From: Methylobacter sp. KS41
Lineage (GTDB): Bacteria; Pseudomonadota; Gammaproteobacteria; Methylococcales; Methylomonadaceae
Assembly (NCBI GenBank): GCA_002862125.1
Contig: PHSP01000001.1
Location: 2,018,501 to 2,082,500, forward strand
Length of the DNA stretch: 64,000 bases
Direction: 5' to 3'
The notes below the pieces were generated by a model. The model saw only the letters and a program-made list of their open reading frames with translations. It did not search any database and was not told where the DNA came from. Positions 1 through 8,336 of the stretch are shown piece after piece (the first letter of the stretch is position 1; each line of letters begins with the position of its first letter). Made by a program: the position numbers and the translations under genes.

Positions 1-927
1 AATTAGCCAGCCTAAAATCGCAAGGCTGATCAAGCTCATAATGGAGGTGGCAATCAGCATCTTGATGACGTGTTTGCATTTAAAATGCCCCAACTCATGC
101 GCCAGTACCGCTTCCAGTTCTTCATCGTCGAGCGAGTTAACCAGATTGTCGAAAAATACGATACGCTTGTTATTGCCCAGACCAGTAAAATAGGCATTGC
201 CGTGGCCTGAACGCTTGGAGCCATCCATGATGAATATGCCCTGGCTGTTAAAGCCGCAACGCTCAAGCAATCCCTGAATGCGGTTTTTCAATGGACCTTC
301 TTCCATCGGCGTAAATTTATTGAACAAGGGCGCAATAAGCGTGGGGAAAAGCCAGCTCATCAGTAATGAGAAGCCCATGATTATGCCCCAGGCCCACAAC
401 CACCATAACGAACCAATGTTGTCCATCACCCACAGGATTAATGCCAGTACAGGCAAACCAATTGCAGCGCTCAGGCCCAGGTTCAGAAACTGATCCTTGA
501 TAAACTGGTTGACGGAAATTTTATTAAAGCCAAACTTTTCTTCAATCACAAAAGTTTGATATACGCTGGCAGGTAGCTCGACCAGCGCCATAATCAGAAA
601 AATAGTAGCGGTCGCCGCTACGCCGGCAATTAAGGGCGTCGAGAAAAAAGCGGTCCAATATTCAAAAGCCGTATTGACGCCGCCACCCAGCGTTAGAAGC
701 AACAAAATTATTATCCCGATGATGCCGTCAATATTGCTCAGCTTGGTTTTTGCAAGCGTGTAATCAGCGGCTTTTTGGTGCGCTGCCAATAGAACCTTGT
801 TTTTGAAAGCGTCAGGTACGGCGGAGCGGTGGTTTGCGACATAGTCAGCTTGCCGTTTAGCCAGCCAGAACTGAATCGAAGAAGAGACAACCAGCGCGAT
901 TAAAAAGATAATAGTAAATATATTCAT
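1..927 (-). CDS. M48 (Ste24-type) membrane zinc metallopeptidase, C-terminus cut by window edge
   Basis: Reading the minus strand from the ATG at 925-927 gives 309 uninterrupted codons that run off the left edge. The N-terminal half holds several hydrophobic helices (the protein starts MNIFTIIFLIALVV). Later come FIMDGSKRSGHGNAYF and the zinc motif HELGH (about positions 88-105), flanked by VLA and FKCKH. This is the layout of Ste24/CAAX-prenyl-protease-like M48 peptidases, membrane enzymes that cleave peptides inside a closed chamber. The native substrate in bacteria is mostly unknown. The gene is divergent from orn, with about 90 bp between them that must hold both promoters. Family assignment is firm; the C-terminus is not seen. 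Confidence 0.9.
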   Translation of the reverse strand, partial: MNIFTIIFLIALVVSSSIQFWLAKRQADYVANHRSAVPDAFKNKVLLAAHQKAADYTLAKTKLSNIDGIIGIIILLLLTLGGGVNTAFEYWTAFFSTPLIAGVAATATIFLIMALVELPASVYQTFVIEEKFGFNKISVNQFIKDQFLNLGLSAAIGLPVLALILWVMDNIGSLWWLWAWGIIMGFSLLMSWLFPTLIAPLFNKFTPMEEGPLKNRIQGLLERCGFNSQGIFIMDGSKRSGHGNAYFTGLGNNKRIVFFDNLVNSLDDEELEAVLAHELGHFKCKHVIKMLIATSIMSLISLAILGWLI

Positions 928-1014
928 AGCTTAGGTACAATAAATTTATGAGTTAGACGTACAGATAAGCCAATGCTACACTAACCGTCACCTTCAACAC
1001 AATGGAATCAACAA

Positions 1015-1560
1015 ATGGCACAGGATTCTCAGCACCTTATCTGGATAGATCTTGAAATGACGGGGCTCAATCCAGACAGTGATTTAATAATTGAAATTGC
1101 TACGGTAGTAACCGATAAGGATTTAAATATACTTGCTGAAGGGCCGGTACTGGCGGTGCATCAGTCTGATCGTGCGCTGGCGGCAATGGATGACTGGAAC
1201 CAGAAACATCATGGCGGGTCCGGTTTAATCGATCGCGTTAAGGCTTCTGCTATTGATGAAGCTGAAGCCGAGCGGCTAACGATTGAGTTTCTAAAGCTTT
1301 GGGTGCCCGAAAATACCTCGCCTATTTGCGGCAACAGTATTGGCCAGGACAGGCGTTTTTTATATCGTTATATGCCCAAACTGGAAGCTTATTTTCATTA
1401 TCGCAATATTGATGTTTCGACCCTTAAGGAACTGGCGGCAAGATGGGCGCCAGAGATCAAAAATGGCTTTAATAAGGAATCAACGCATCAGGCCCTGGAC
1501 GATATTATGGAATCGATTGACGAACTGCGCTATTACCGGGAACACTTTATCAGGTTCTAG
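1015..1560 (+). CDS. orn: Oligoribonuclease
   Basis: 181 aa, the usual length of Orn, a DEDDh 3'-5' exonuclease that finishes RNA decay by degrading 2-5 nt RNAs, including pGpG from c-di-GMP turnover. Motif ExoI is WIDLEMTGL near the N-terminus (residues 10-18). The conserved [10 protein letters not shown] segment carries the second acidic residue. [11 protein letters not shown] near the C-terminus holds the His and Asp of ExoIII. The stop is 2 bp before the start of the CrcB-like gene, so the two are probably co-transcribed. The pGpG role fits the c-di-GMP protein at 25.6-28.7 kb, though that link is only inference. Confidence 0.97.
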   Translation: MAQDSQHLIWIDLEMTGLNPDSDLIIEIATVVTDKDLNILAEGPVLAVHQSDRALAAMDDWNQKHHGGSGLIDRVKASAIDEAEAERLTIEFLKLWVPENTSPICGNSIGQDRRFLYRYMPKLEAYFHYRNIDVSTLKELAARWAPEIKNGFNKESTHQALDDIMESIDELRYYREHFIRF

Positions 1561-1562
1561 CC

Positions 1563-2270
1563 ATGAATCAATTGATAGCGGTTGCATTAGGGGGATCATG
1601 TGGCGCGGTAGTGCGGTTTTTAATGTCCACAGGGCTTTATCAGTGGCTTGGCCGGGGCTTTCCTTACGGTACCCTGGTCGTCAATGTGGTTGGTTCTTTT
1701 TTAATCGGTTTACTCACCGAAGCATTGATTCTGCAACGAATCGCCATTGCCCTGGAATATAGGGCCGCAATCCTTGTTGGCTTTATTGGCGCGTTCACCA
1801 CCTTCTCCACTTTTTCGCTGGAAACCATCTATCTGATAGAGCAGGGCAATTTGACCAAGGCTGCTTTAAATATAACGCTCAGCGTGGCGGGCTGTCTGTT
1901 TGCAGTGTGGATTGGCTTGCTGTGCGGCAGATCTTTATTTTTCTATTCGGGTGGAATTATACATTGGAGCGGCGGTGTCATTCCCTACGCGCTGATGATT
2001 GCCAATGCAATAGTTGCTTTTCTAATCGGCATTATAGCGACTATTTTGTTGCAGAAAGTGGCGCTATCCATGGAATATCGCGCTACGCTCATGCTTGTTA
2101 TGATCGGCGCTTATTTAACCTTATCCGGTTTATATTTAATTCTGTTTTTGATTGAGCAAGGTTATTCATTCAATTCCCATACAAATTTAATGCTGGGTAT
2201 TTTTGTAGGTAACGGTTTGGTCTGTATTTTAGTCATCTGGCTAGGTTTATTAACGGGTAAGCAGATATGA
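1563..2270 (+). CDS. Tandem Fluc/CrcB-like fluoride channel with degenerate second half
   Basis: 235 aa, about twice the ~125 aa of normal Fluc (CrcB) subunits, which export fluoride as antiparallel dimers. Residues 1-125 are a complete four-helix Fluc domain: GGSCGAVVRF in helix 1, VVNVVGSFLIG with the polar-track Asn in helix 2, and GFIGAFTTFSTFS (the Phe-box motif) in helix 3. Residues about 139-232 repeat the family again (ANAIVAFLIG, MEYRATLMLVMIGAYL, NLMLGIFVGNG). They lack a first helix, and the TTFSTF box reads LTLSGL. I count seven helices, so the second half would be inverted relative to the first. The stop overlaps the DUF190 start by 4 bp (ATGA). Confident of the family; dual-topology packing is inferred. 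Confidence 0.88.
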   Translation: MNQLIAVALGGSCGAVVRFLMSTGLYQWLGRGFPYGTLVVNVVGSFLIGLLTEALILQRIAIALEYRAAILVGFIGAFTTFSTFSLETIYLIEQGNLTKAALNITLSVAGCLFAVWIGLLCGRSLFFYSGGIIHWSGGVIPYALMIANAIVAFLIGIIATILLQKVALSMEYRATLMLVMIGAYLTLSGLYLILFLIEQGYSFNSHTNLMLGIFVGNGLVCILVIWLGLLTGKQI

Positions 2271-2575
2271 AAACAAAAGAAGTCACAGTTGCCAGAATAT
2301 ATACCATGGAAGGTCACGATCAGTTTAATCAGGCTTTGGATATTCTGCATGACGAAGAAAATATTTTTGGCGTCACCATTATCAGGGGCATTGCCGGCTT
2401 TGGTGCAAACCGCGAGGTACATACATCCTCTCTGCTTTCATTATCGCTGGAATTGCCGTTAATTATAGAGTTTTACGATGAGCCTGAAAAAATGGAAAAG
2501 ACCATAGGGGTTCTTAAATCCAGGCTTGATTTTAAACATATCATCAGTTGGCCGGCGATGGCATATATTGATTAA
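2267..2575 (+). CDS. DUF190 family PII-like protein
   Basis: 102 aa, full family length. It reads VARIYTMEGHDQFNQALD, then GVTIIRGIAGFGANREVHT, then LPLIIEFYDEPEKMEKTIGVL, the typical DUF190 sequence with a predicted PII-like ferredoxin fold. DUF190 genes are often found next to crcB and are thought to work with fluoride export, but the mechanism is unknown. Here it overlaps the Fluc gene by 4 bp, so the two are translationally coupled. It is the last gene of the orn operon. Confidence 0.88.
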   Translation: MKTKEVTVARIYTMEGHDQFNQALDILHDEENIFGVTIIRGIAGFGANREVHTSSLLSLSLELPLIIEFYDEPEKMEKTIGVLKSRLDFKHIISWPAMAYID

Positions 2576-2929
2576 ACTAAGCATTTATTTCCCTCCTTTC
2601 AAGGGACTGAGGGGTATTTAATTGATTTTCCCGAATCTCCAGGCGACTGCTTAATTTGTTGTACTGAAATCCTGTTCCTTGCAGCCGTCTTTTTCAAATA
2701 GGTTTTCTTGCATCTTTTTATCAGTAATTTGCCGGATTTTATTGATGTTAGGCGTTATCGCAGTTAATGATTATTGGGCTTTTATGTGTTTCTCTGTACT
2801 ATATAATCAGTGCGTTACAGCTTTCTGATCACTCTTTACCTTGTATCGCTTAGTCGCTTGCCCTGAGACGAATTTCTTCCACTGTTATTAATCACCACGC
2901 CCGGCAACGGGTCAGGAGGGTTACATTTT
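2576..2929. other. Gene-free stretch after DUF190
   Basis: No convincing reading frame on either strand. A weak stem (CCCTC at 2591-2595 with GAGGG at 2609-2613) sits just after the DUF190 stop and could end that operon, but it has no U-tract. The last 20 bp contain a strong ribosome-binding site (AGGAGGG) 10 bp before the DUF805 start. Confidence 0.5.
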
Positions 2930-3301
2930 ATGAACTGGTATCTTGGAGTATTAAAAAAATATGCGGTCTTTGAAGGTCGGGCAAGGAGAGAAGAGTATTG
3001 GTTTTTCGTTTTATTCAATATCCTTATCAGCATGGCATTGGCTTTGATTGACTGGTTTACAGGTAATGTTGACCCGGAAACAGGTATAGGTCTATTAGGC
3101 GGTCTCTATGCAATCGGCGTTATGATTCCGGGAATGGCAGTATCTGTCAGGAGATTGCATGATACTGGCCGATGCGGCTGGTGGTTGCTGATTACTCTTA
3201 TACCCGTAATTGGCGCTTTAGTTTTCTTATATTTCATGGTGCTTGATAGTAACGCGGGAAGTAATGAATATGGACAATCCCCAAAGTCTGGCGAGGTGTA
3301 A
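2930..3301 (+). CDS. DUF805 family inner-membrane protein
   Basis: 123 aa. It begins MNWYLGVLKKYAVFEGRARR, the DUF805 N-terminal pattern, followed by hydrophobic helices and the family motif VRRLHDTGRCGWW (residues ~74-86). A last helix (LLITLIPVIGALVFLYFMVL) is followed by a short hydrophilic tail. The function of DUF805 is unknown; members are small multi-pass membrane proteins. The AGGAGGG ribosome-binding site at 2914-2920 supports this start. It is monocistronic and lies just upstream of an IS5 insertion. Confidence 0.88.
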   Translation: MNWYLGVLKKYAVFEGRARREEYWFFVLFNILISMALALIDWFTGNVDPETGIGLLGGLYAIGVMIPGMAVSVRRLHDTGRCGWWLLITLIPVIGALVFLYFMVLDSNAGSNEYGQSPKSGEV

Positions 3302-3454
3302 CTAAATATGGTTGTGAAGCAAAGTTTTTCGAGAAACGATGAGCGCCTGTATGTCAGTCAAAACGACCTCCGAAACTTTAGTTATAAAATCAGTTAATCT
3401 GTGCTGAAAAATGACGGATAAGTGGGGAAACATTAACTAGGGGCTGTTGCCGTT

Positions 3455-4204
3455 TCACATAGGTAACCATAAAAAAGCACAAGCCAAGGCTATAGACCCT
3501 TCAAAATTTCGTTTGAGTTTGTCATATCGAGTAGCAATGGCCCTGAAATGTTTCAGTCTTGCAAACACATTTTCAACTAAATGGCGATATTTGTAGAGAC
3601 ACCAATCCATATCATCATTTCCTAAGGTTGAATTCTTTTTTCTTGGAATAACAGGAACAGCCCCTTGGTCTTTAATCTGAACACGTAATTGTTCACTGTC
3701 ATAGCCTTTGTCAGCAATTATAAAGCTACCCTTAGGGAGTTCCGCGACTAATGTTGGCGCTTCCTTACAATCATGAACTTCGCCACCTGTCACTGAGAAG
3801 TGAATGGGAAGGCCGCAGGAATCAACAGCCATATGAATTTTGGTTGTGTTACCCGCAACAGATTTCCCAATCGCCGATTCTTGCCCATAGGCCGCACCGC
3901 TACTATGCTGATGAGCTTTCACAATACTGCCATCAATAAATTCCCATTCCAAGTCAGGCTCAACTGCCAGCGCCTTAAAAATACCCATCAGTTTTTCTTG
4001 ACGAGACCATGCATTGAAGCGCTTGTAAACAGCATTCCAATTACCAAAGACACTGGGTAGATCGCGCCAGGGACAACCTACGCGCAAGCGATAAAAAATC
4101 CCTTCAATTGTTTGTCGAAGAAAGGGTTTGTCATAAATCCCCATTTTCAACATAATCTTCTTCAGTTTCCCCCAAAGTTCATCCGTAAAAATTTGTCGCG
4201 GCAT
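3455..4204 (-). CDS. IS5-family DDE transposase
   Basis: 249 aa in one uninterrupted frame. The N-terminal DUF4096-type part reads FTDELWGKLKKIM and later GCPWRDLPSVFGNWNAVYKRF. The DDE core has FIDGSIVKAHQHSSGA (first Asp), FIIADKGYDSEQLR (second Asp) and YKYRHLVENVFARLKHFR (Glu). It catalyses cut-and-paste movement of the surrounding element. The stop lies inside the left inverted repeat. All catalytic motifs are present, so it is probably active. Confidence 0.93.
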   Translation of the reverse strand: MPRQIFTDELWGKLKKIMLKMGIYDKPFLRQTIEGIFYRLRVGCPWRDLPSVFGNWNAVYKRFNAWSRQEKLMGIFKALAVEPDLEWEFIDGSIVKAHQHSSGAAYGQESAIGKSVAGNTTKIHMAVDSCGLPIHFSVTGGEVHDCKEAPTLVAELPKGSFIIADKGYDSEQLRVQIKDQGAVPVIPRKKNSTLGNDDMDWCLYKYRHLVENVFARLKHFRAIATRYDKLKRNFEGSIALACAFLWLPM

Positions 4205-4242
4205 AGTTTGCTGGTTTTTGATTAAACATAAACAATCTATGA

Positions 4243-4348
4243 GGCGGAGTTTATGAAATTCAAGGGCAAATAACTAAACAAATGCCGTGTGGGCATTTGC
4301 ATCCAAACTAGGGCGGAGTTTATGAAATTCAAGGGCAAATAACTAAAC
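4243..4348. repeat. 37-bp direct repeat with hairpin, inside the IS5 right end
   Basis: The 37-bp string starting GGCGGAGTTTATGAAATTC occurs at 4243-4279 and again at 4312-4348, giving a 69-bp period. Between the copies lies a hairpin with an 8-bp stem (CAAATGCC/GGCATTTG, about 4279-4299). The second copy runs into the terminal inverted repeat. It may be a tandem duplication within the IS, upstream of the transposase start where its promoter should be. Confidence 0.85.
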
Positions 4349-4440
4349 GGCAACAGCCCCTAGATTTTCAAGTTCAGCCTATAAGGAAGTTCACCATTGC
4401 TTTTAGTCGTGGCGGATTTTGCTTTCGCAAAACCGCGAAA

Positions 4441-4804
4441 TGAAGGCAGCGCGGGCCGGAGAGCACGGCAAAGGCTTTACCGTTGTGCAGACGAGGTGCG
4501 GAAACTGGCGGAGAATAGCCGCATTACATCTCAGGAAATCAGTAAACTCGCGGATAACAGTGTTGATATTGCCGAACAGGCAGGCATACTCTTAAAAGAA
4601 ATGGCGCCTAATATCCAGAAGATCGCTGATCTGGTTGAAGAAATTACCGCATCTTCGAATGAACAGGCTCAGGGCATCAGTCAAATTAACAAGGCCATTG
4701 GGCAATTGGACCAAGCTACACAGCAGAATACATCGGCGGCGGAAGAACTTGCTGCAACTGCTGAAGAACTTAGCGCCCAGGCAACACAACTACAACAAGT
4801 TTAA
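4441..4804 (+). pseudogene. Methyl-accepting chemotaxis protein, C-terminal fragment
   Basis: Two frames together encode the conserved MCP signalling hairpin. AARAGEHGKGFTVV starts at about 4446 in one frame. ADEVRKLAENSR to the stop at 4804 is in another, as if one G had been lost from the expected GTGGCAGAC. After the hairpin come the typical coiled-coil stretch (ASSNEQAQGISQINKAIGQL) and the tail SAAEELAATAEELSAQA. The ligand-binding, transmembrane and HAMP parts are missing. The fragment begins just after the IS5 right end, so truncation and a frameshift both inactivate it. Confidence 0.85.
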
Positions 4805-4978
4805 AATTGCTGATGACAGATATTCAACGCCGATGCAATGGCAGAGCGGTAACTCAGGCTATGAACGCAAAACGGCATCACAGCACAGAGAGCATGCCCT
4901 TGCCAGCAGAGTGGATAACGATATTGATTTCAAGGATTTTGAGAAGCTTTAACTGTTCTTGTTTCCATAACCGCTCCA

Positions 4979-5066
4979 TTACTCCATTAAACCCAATAAT
5001 GCCTTAAATTCATCAGCAGGAACCGGTTTGCTAAAATAATACCCTTGAAGCTCATCACAATTTTTT
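4979..5066 (-). pseudogene. EAL-domain protein, C-terminal scrap
   Basis: About 28 codons read KNCDELQGYYFSKPVPADEF, then KALLGLME and a stop. CDELQGYYFSKP is the near-invariant end of EAL c-di-GMP phosphodiesterases. Nothing of the rest of the domain remains upstream. Only a remnant. Confidence 0.8.
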
Positions 5067-5165
5067 ACCTTAAACATAGTCAGTTAATGCGTATGGGTCC
5101 GTTTCAGACGGGTAGACCGCTGTGCCAAAGTCAGGCATCCTCACGATTTTTAATGAGTGGCGGTT

Positions 5166-5479
5166 ATGAAAAAACAAATGCAATGGTGTCGGCATGTTAA
5201 GGTCTGGCGAGAGTGGTTTGAGTCAGGCGGATTATTGCCGCCAGCAAGGACTCAATGCTAAAACTTTTTCGGTGTGGGTTCGTTCGGCGTGTTCGGGATA
5301 AATTACCTTTGGGTAAAGTTGCGCCTCTCGAAATAATTCCCATCCAGATAGCGCCATCGGTGCCAGTCGCATCTGTCCAAGCAGACATGATGCTCCGATT
5401 TCAGCACGGTGAAGAGCTTGAGTTGCCGACGGCGGTATCGCCGCGCTGGCTAACCGAGTTGCTGCAATGCCTGTCTTAA
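5166..5479 (+). pseudogene. IS66-family TnpA (accessory protein), frameshifted
   Basis: The ATG at 5166 opens MKKQMQWCRHVKVWREWFES, like the helix-turn-helix start of IS66 TnpA. The frame then stops, and YCRQQGLNAKTFSVWVR continues in another frame. A third stretch (RDKLPLGKVAPLEIIPIQ) leads into HGEELELPTAVSPRWLTELL, the usual C-terminus. At least two frameshifts are needed, so the gene is dead. It overlaps the tnpB start as in intact IS66 elements. Confidence 0.75.
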
Positions 5480-5640
5480 TTAGCAGTCCTGGAAAGATTT
5501 GGTTGAGTGTAGCGCCGGCGGATCTCCGCCGGGGCATCGACGGTTTGTCGGCACAGGTAGCGCTTACCTTGGGACAGAAGCCCTGTGAAGGATCGGCTTT
5601 TGTGTTTCGCAACGCCGCCGGTAATCGTAATCCGGCTTCG
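5467..5640 (+). pseudogene. IS66-family TnpB, truncated
   Basis: It reads LISSPGKIWLSVAPADLRRG, then IDGLSAQVALTLGQKP, then GSAFVFRNAAGNR. This is the first half (~52 of ~115 aa) of IS66 TnpB. Homology stops at about 5625, and the IS66 tnpC transposase is absent. The breakpoint is followed by a PAS fragment on the other strand. Confidence 0.8.
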
Positions 5641-5674
5641 CACCCTGGTCAAATTTCAACCGGTATGGGTGGTT

Positions 5675-5890
5675 AGTTTTTACCCGGCGTCAACAGTATT
5701 TTGAATGTTTCCACTAACACTTCTTTACCGTCAGGAGATGCAGGTGCTGCCTTGAGCCAGCACGGCTGCATCCTGCTCCCTGAAATATTGCGCCAATTCA
5801 TGATCAACCAGTTCAAAATCAGTATGGCCAATGATATTTGCAACGGGCTGATTTAAAAAATTTGCGGCAAGTTTATTGCACAGTAAATAT
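5675..5890 (-). pseudogene. PAS-domain fragment of a lost sensor protein
   Basis: One frame reads NKLAANFLNQPVANIIGHTD, then FELVDHELAQYFREQDAAVL, a PAS-domain middle section. A second frame continues with SPDGKEVLVETFKILLTPG, which fits the PAS end. The switch near 5745 implies a frameshift. Both flanks are cut by transposon remnants (IS66 at lower coordinates, IS3 at higher). It may come from the same lost gene as the EAL scrap at 4979-5066, but this cannot be shown. Confidence 0.65.
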
Positions 5891-5920
5891 TGTAATGGCC
5901 AATAAAAACCGGACACTTTC

Positions 5921-6612
5921 TTAAGACGCTTTCCTGTAAAATTCTTGTTCAAATTCCAACGGCGATTGGTAGCCCAATATTGAATGCATACGTCCGCCGT
6001 TATAAAAAGCCAGATAATCAATAATATTGAGCTTGGCGGCCTCTTGAGTTTTGAATTTTCCGTAATTCAGTTGTTCATGCTTAAGGCTACGAAAAAATCG
6101 CTCTGTGGGCGTATTATCCCAACAGTTTCCTTTTCGGCTCATGCTCTGTTCCATCTTCATGATATTCATGTGTTTCCGGTATTCCTGACTGGCATATTGA
6201 CTGCCTCGATCTGAGTGATGGAGTAGGCCCGGTTCGGGTTTTCTCCGCCAAAAGGCCATTTGCAAGGCGCTGACACACAATGATGTCCGCATAGGATCAG
6301 CAATAGCCCAGTCCACGACTTGCCGAGAAAACAAATCGATGACAATGACCGCATAAAGCCAGCCTTCCAGTGTCCAAACGTAGGTAATATCCGTTGTCCA
6401 GACTTTATTAGGTTGCCGCAGCAAATTGATGATCCAGTTTATCCGGTGAAATCGCCTCGCTATGATCGCTATCCGTGGTTGCTTTATAGCGCTTGGGATA
6501 GCGTACTTCCAGCCCCATACGGGCCATTAAGCGGCGCACTTTATAGCGCCCAGCCGATATACCCGTCTTTTTCAAAGCGTCAGAAAGACGACGAGATGCG
6601 TATTCTGATTAA
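5921..6612 (-). pseudogene. IS3-family transposase orfB, truncated and frameshifted
   Basis: The long C-terminal frame (5921-6424) holds the integrase core: KVWTTDITYVWTLEGWLYAV (first Asp), LLHHSDRGSQYAS (second Asp) and GNCWDNTPTERFFRSLKHE (Glu). Upstream, YASRRLSDALKKTGISAGRY continues in a different frame to a stop at about 6415, so one base is missing there. The N-terminal part of orfB and all of orfA are absent. The three catalytic residues remain, but the protein cannot be made. Confidence 0.85.
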
Positions 6613-6689
6613 TTTGAACACTGATTCTGGCCGAACTTGAACACCTAAAACCTAACGCATCGGTGGAAGTGAATTTTTACTCTAAGTGC

Positions 6690-7432
6690 TCAACTTGGGT
6701 CAAGGAATTCATTTTTTTTTCGCATCGATTCTCCTTTCAAATTGATCCGGTGGGCGTTATGCATCAGCCGGTCTAAGATGGCATCGGCTAAAGTATTATC
6801 ACCAATCGCTTCATACCATTGTTCTGTCGGCAATTGGCTGATAATGATGGTTGCTGACTGCTCATAACGATCATCCATAATTTCCATCAAGTCATTTGGG
6901 TGGCGGCATTCAACGGTTCCAGGCCCCAGTCATCGATGATCAGCAAGTTCAGTCCAGCGATAGTTTTCAGTAATCTGCTGTAGCTGCCATCGGCCTTGGC
7001 TTGAGTCAATGCCAGAATGAGGCGTGGAAGCCTGTAGTATTTGACGCTGTAGCCTTTCAGACAAGCTTGATGACCGAGTGCGCAAGCAATATAGGTTTTA
7101 CCGGTGCCACAGGGTCCGGTCAGCAACAGGTTCCGGGCTTTTTTTAGCCAGTTACACAACAGCAGCGACGCCATTTGCGACTGTTGCAAGCCTCTGGCAG
7201 GCAGATAATCAATGTCTTTGGCATAGGCCTTAAGTTTGAATTGCGCAGCGCGTGTCAGGCGATCCTGTTTACGCTGATTACGCTCCTGGTCTTCGTGATC
7301 GACTAATAATTGCAGGCGCTCTGCAAAGGCTAAACCTTCATACGTGCCCGGTTGATCCAGTTGGGTTTGCAATGCGGAAGCCATGCCGTTTAGTTTCAAT
7401 TGGCGCAGTTGGCTGAGTGTAGTTTCAATCAT
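6690..7432 (-). pseudogene. istB: IS21-family IstB helper ATPase, split by a frameshift
   Basis: The first frame (7432 to 6887) carries the IstB N-terminus (MIETTLSQLRQLKLNGMASA), the Walker A GPCGTGKTYIACALG and Walker B LLIIDDWGLEPLN. It stops after NAATQMT. The rest, MEIMDDRYEQSATIIISQLP to NLKGESMRKKNE, is in the next frame. A single lost A in a CAAAA-type run explains the break. IstB loads the IstA transposase on target DNA. One base change would restore a ~247-aa protein, so this is a young pseudogene (or a base-calling artefact). Confidence 0.85.
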
Positions 7433-7553
7433 GTTAATGTCCTGTCTTGAGGCGTGAAGAGAAAACCGCTAAAAATTGAGCAGCCATTGTTTTCAGCGCC
7501 TTAAAAAACCATACGCTAAAATCCACGACGGCTCAACGCTTAAGGTCTAAAGA

Positions 7554-8095
7554 TTAATGAAAGCTCTTTGCGCCACGAATGTTTTCATGATCCTGAGGCA
7601 ATAACGACAGCTGCACTGGCAAGGATTCCGGCAGCTTGTCCCGGTTGCTTTGCAAAATGGCTTTGACATTTTTCAATTTGAACAGGGCTTCTTTATTGGC
7701 AATTGCACAGGCTTCATTTAAACGCTCGGCGGCATAGCTTCGATTGAGGCTCAATAACCCCAGGCAGACGCGGTAAGCCTGCTCTGGATGCTCCCTACGC
7801 AGTAACTGCCCCTTCACCCACACCAGAGCACCTCAGGCCCTATCGATTGCGCCCAGCTCATTAACCGTCCTGGCGTCCATTGCTGATGCTGGGCATGCTG
7901 CTCCGGCATGTGCCCTGGCTCGTTGGTCATGCCGGGATAGAACTTGCGGATATGAGTAGCAATACGTTTGTGGTGAAAATAGACTTCAATCAGCTGGTCG
8001 CCGGCATGCAGCTCCACCTGTTCGCCCACGCAGTGATGTGGAACCGAGTAAAGGTGCTGGTCGTAGATCAGGTGATAATCGATATTGACAGTAGG
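7554..8095 (-). pseudogene. istA: IS21-family IstA transposase, C-terminal fragment
   Basis: Downstream part of IstA: VNIDYHLIYDQHLYSVPHH, GEQVELHAGDQLIEVYFHHK, EWTP-like QQWTPGRLMSWAQSIGPEVL, then after a frameshift at about 7820 VWVKGQLLRREHPEQAYR to the end. The catalytic DDE domain is missing, with homology beginning abruptly at about 8095. It lies directly upstream of istB in the normal istA-istB order, so both belong to one element. Confidence 0.82.
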
Positions 8096-8298
8096 GTAAC
8101 GTTAGAAACTGGACAGGATAATTAACGGGAAATAGGCTACAAGGCCCGTAAACTATGAAATTATCAAAAAAACAAAAATTCTTGATTTCTGGACGGTTTG
8201 GGGGGGAATATACGGGAATTTAGGTAAAAAACACGAGATATTGGGAATTAATACAAAGATTTTTTACCATTAATTTACACATAAAACACAATTTGTTC

Positions 8299-8336
8299 GA
8301 TCATCTAACACGGTTTAAAATACGTGTTAGATGATC
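8299..8336 (-). terminator. 14-bp perfect hairpin over the phage gene stop codon
   Basis: GATCATCTAACACG (8299-8312) and its exact complement (8323-8336) enclose a 10-nt loop. The hairpin covers the last dozen codons and stop of the virion morphogenesis gene. There is no clear U-run after it, so it may act as a terminator, as an mRNA-stabilising structure, or be the scar of an inverted duplication. Confidence 0.5.

Larger units (their letters stand above)
3441..4359 (-). mobile_element. IS5-family insertion sequence, intact, with CTAG target duplication
   Basis: About 919 bp, with perfect 15-bp terminal inverted repeats (GGGCTGTTGCCGTTT at 3441-3455; AAACGGCAACAGCCC at 4345-4359). It is flanked on both sides by CTAG (3437-3440 and 4360-4363). 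The single transposase gene fills the left 80%. The remaining ~155 bp at the transposase 5' side contains a 37-bp direct repeat. The ends and target site agree, so this copy looks recent. It sits between DUF805 and an MCP fragment. Confidence 0.92.

Noticed and set aside
928-1014. Fluoride riboswitch controlling the CrcB-like gene
   Set aside because: The CrcB-like gene follows orn by 2 bp, leaving no leader for a riboswitch, and I saw no crcB-motif structure upstream of orn.
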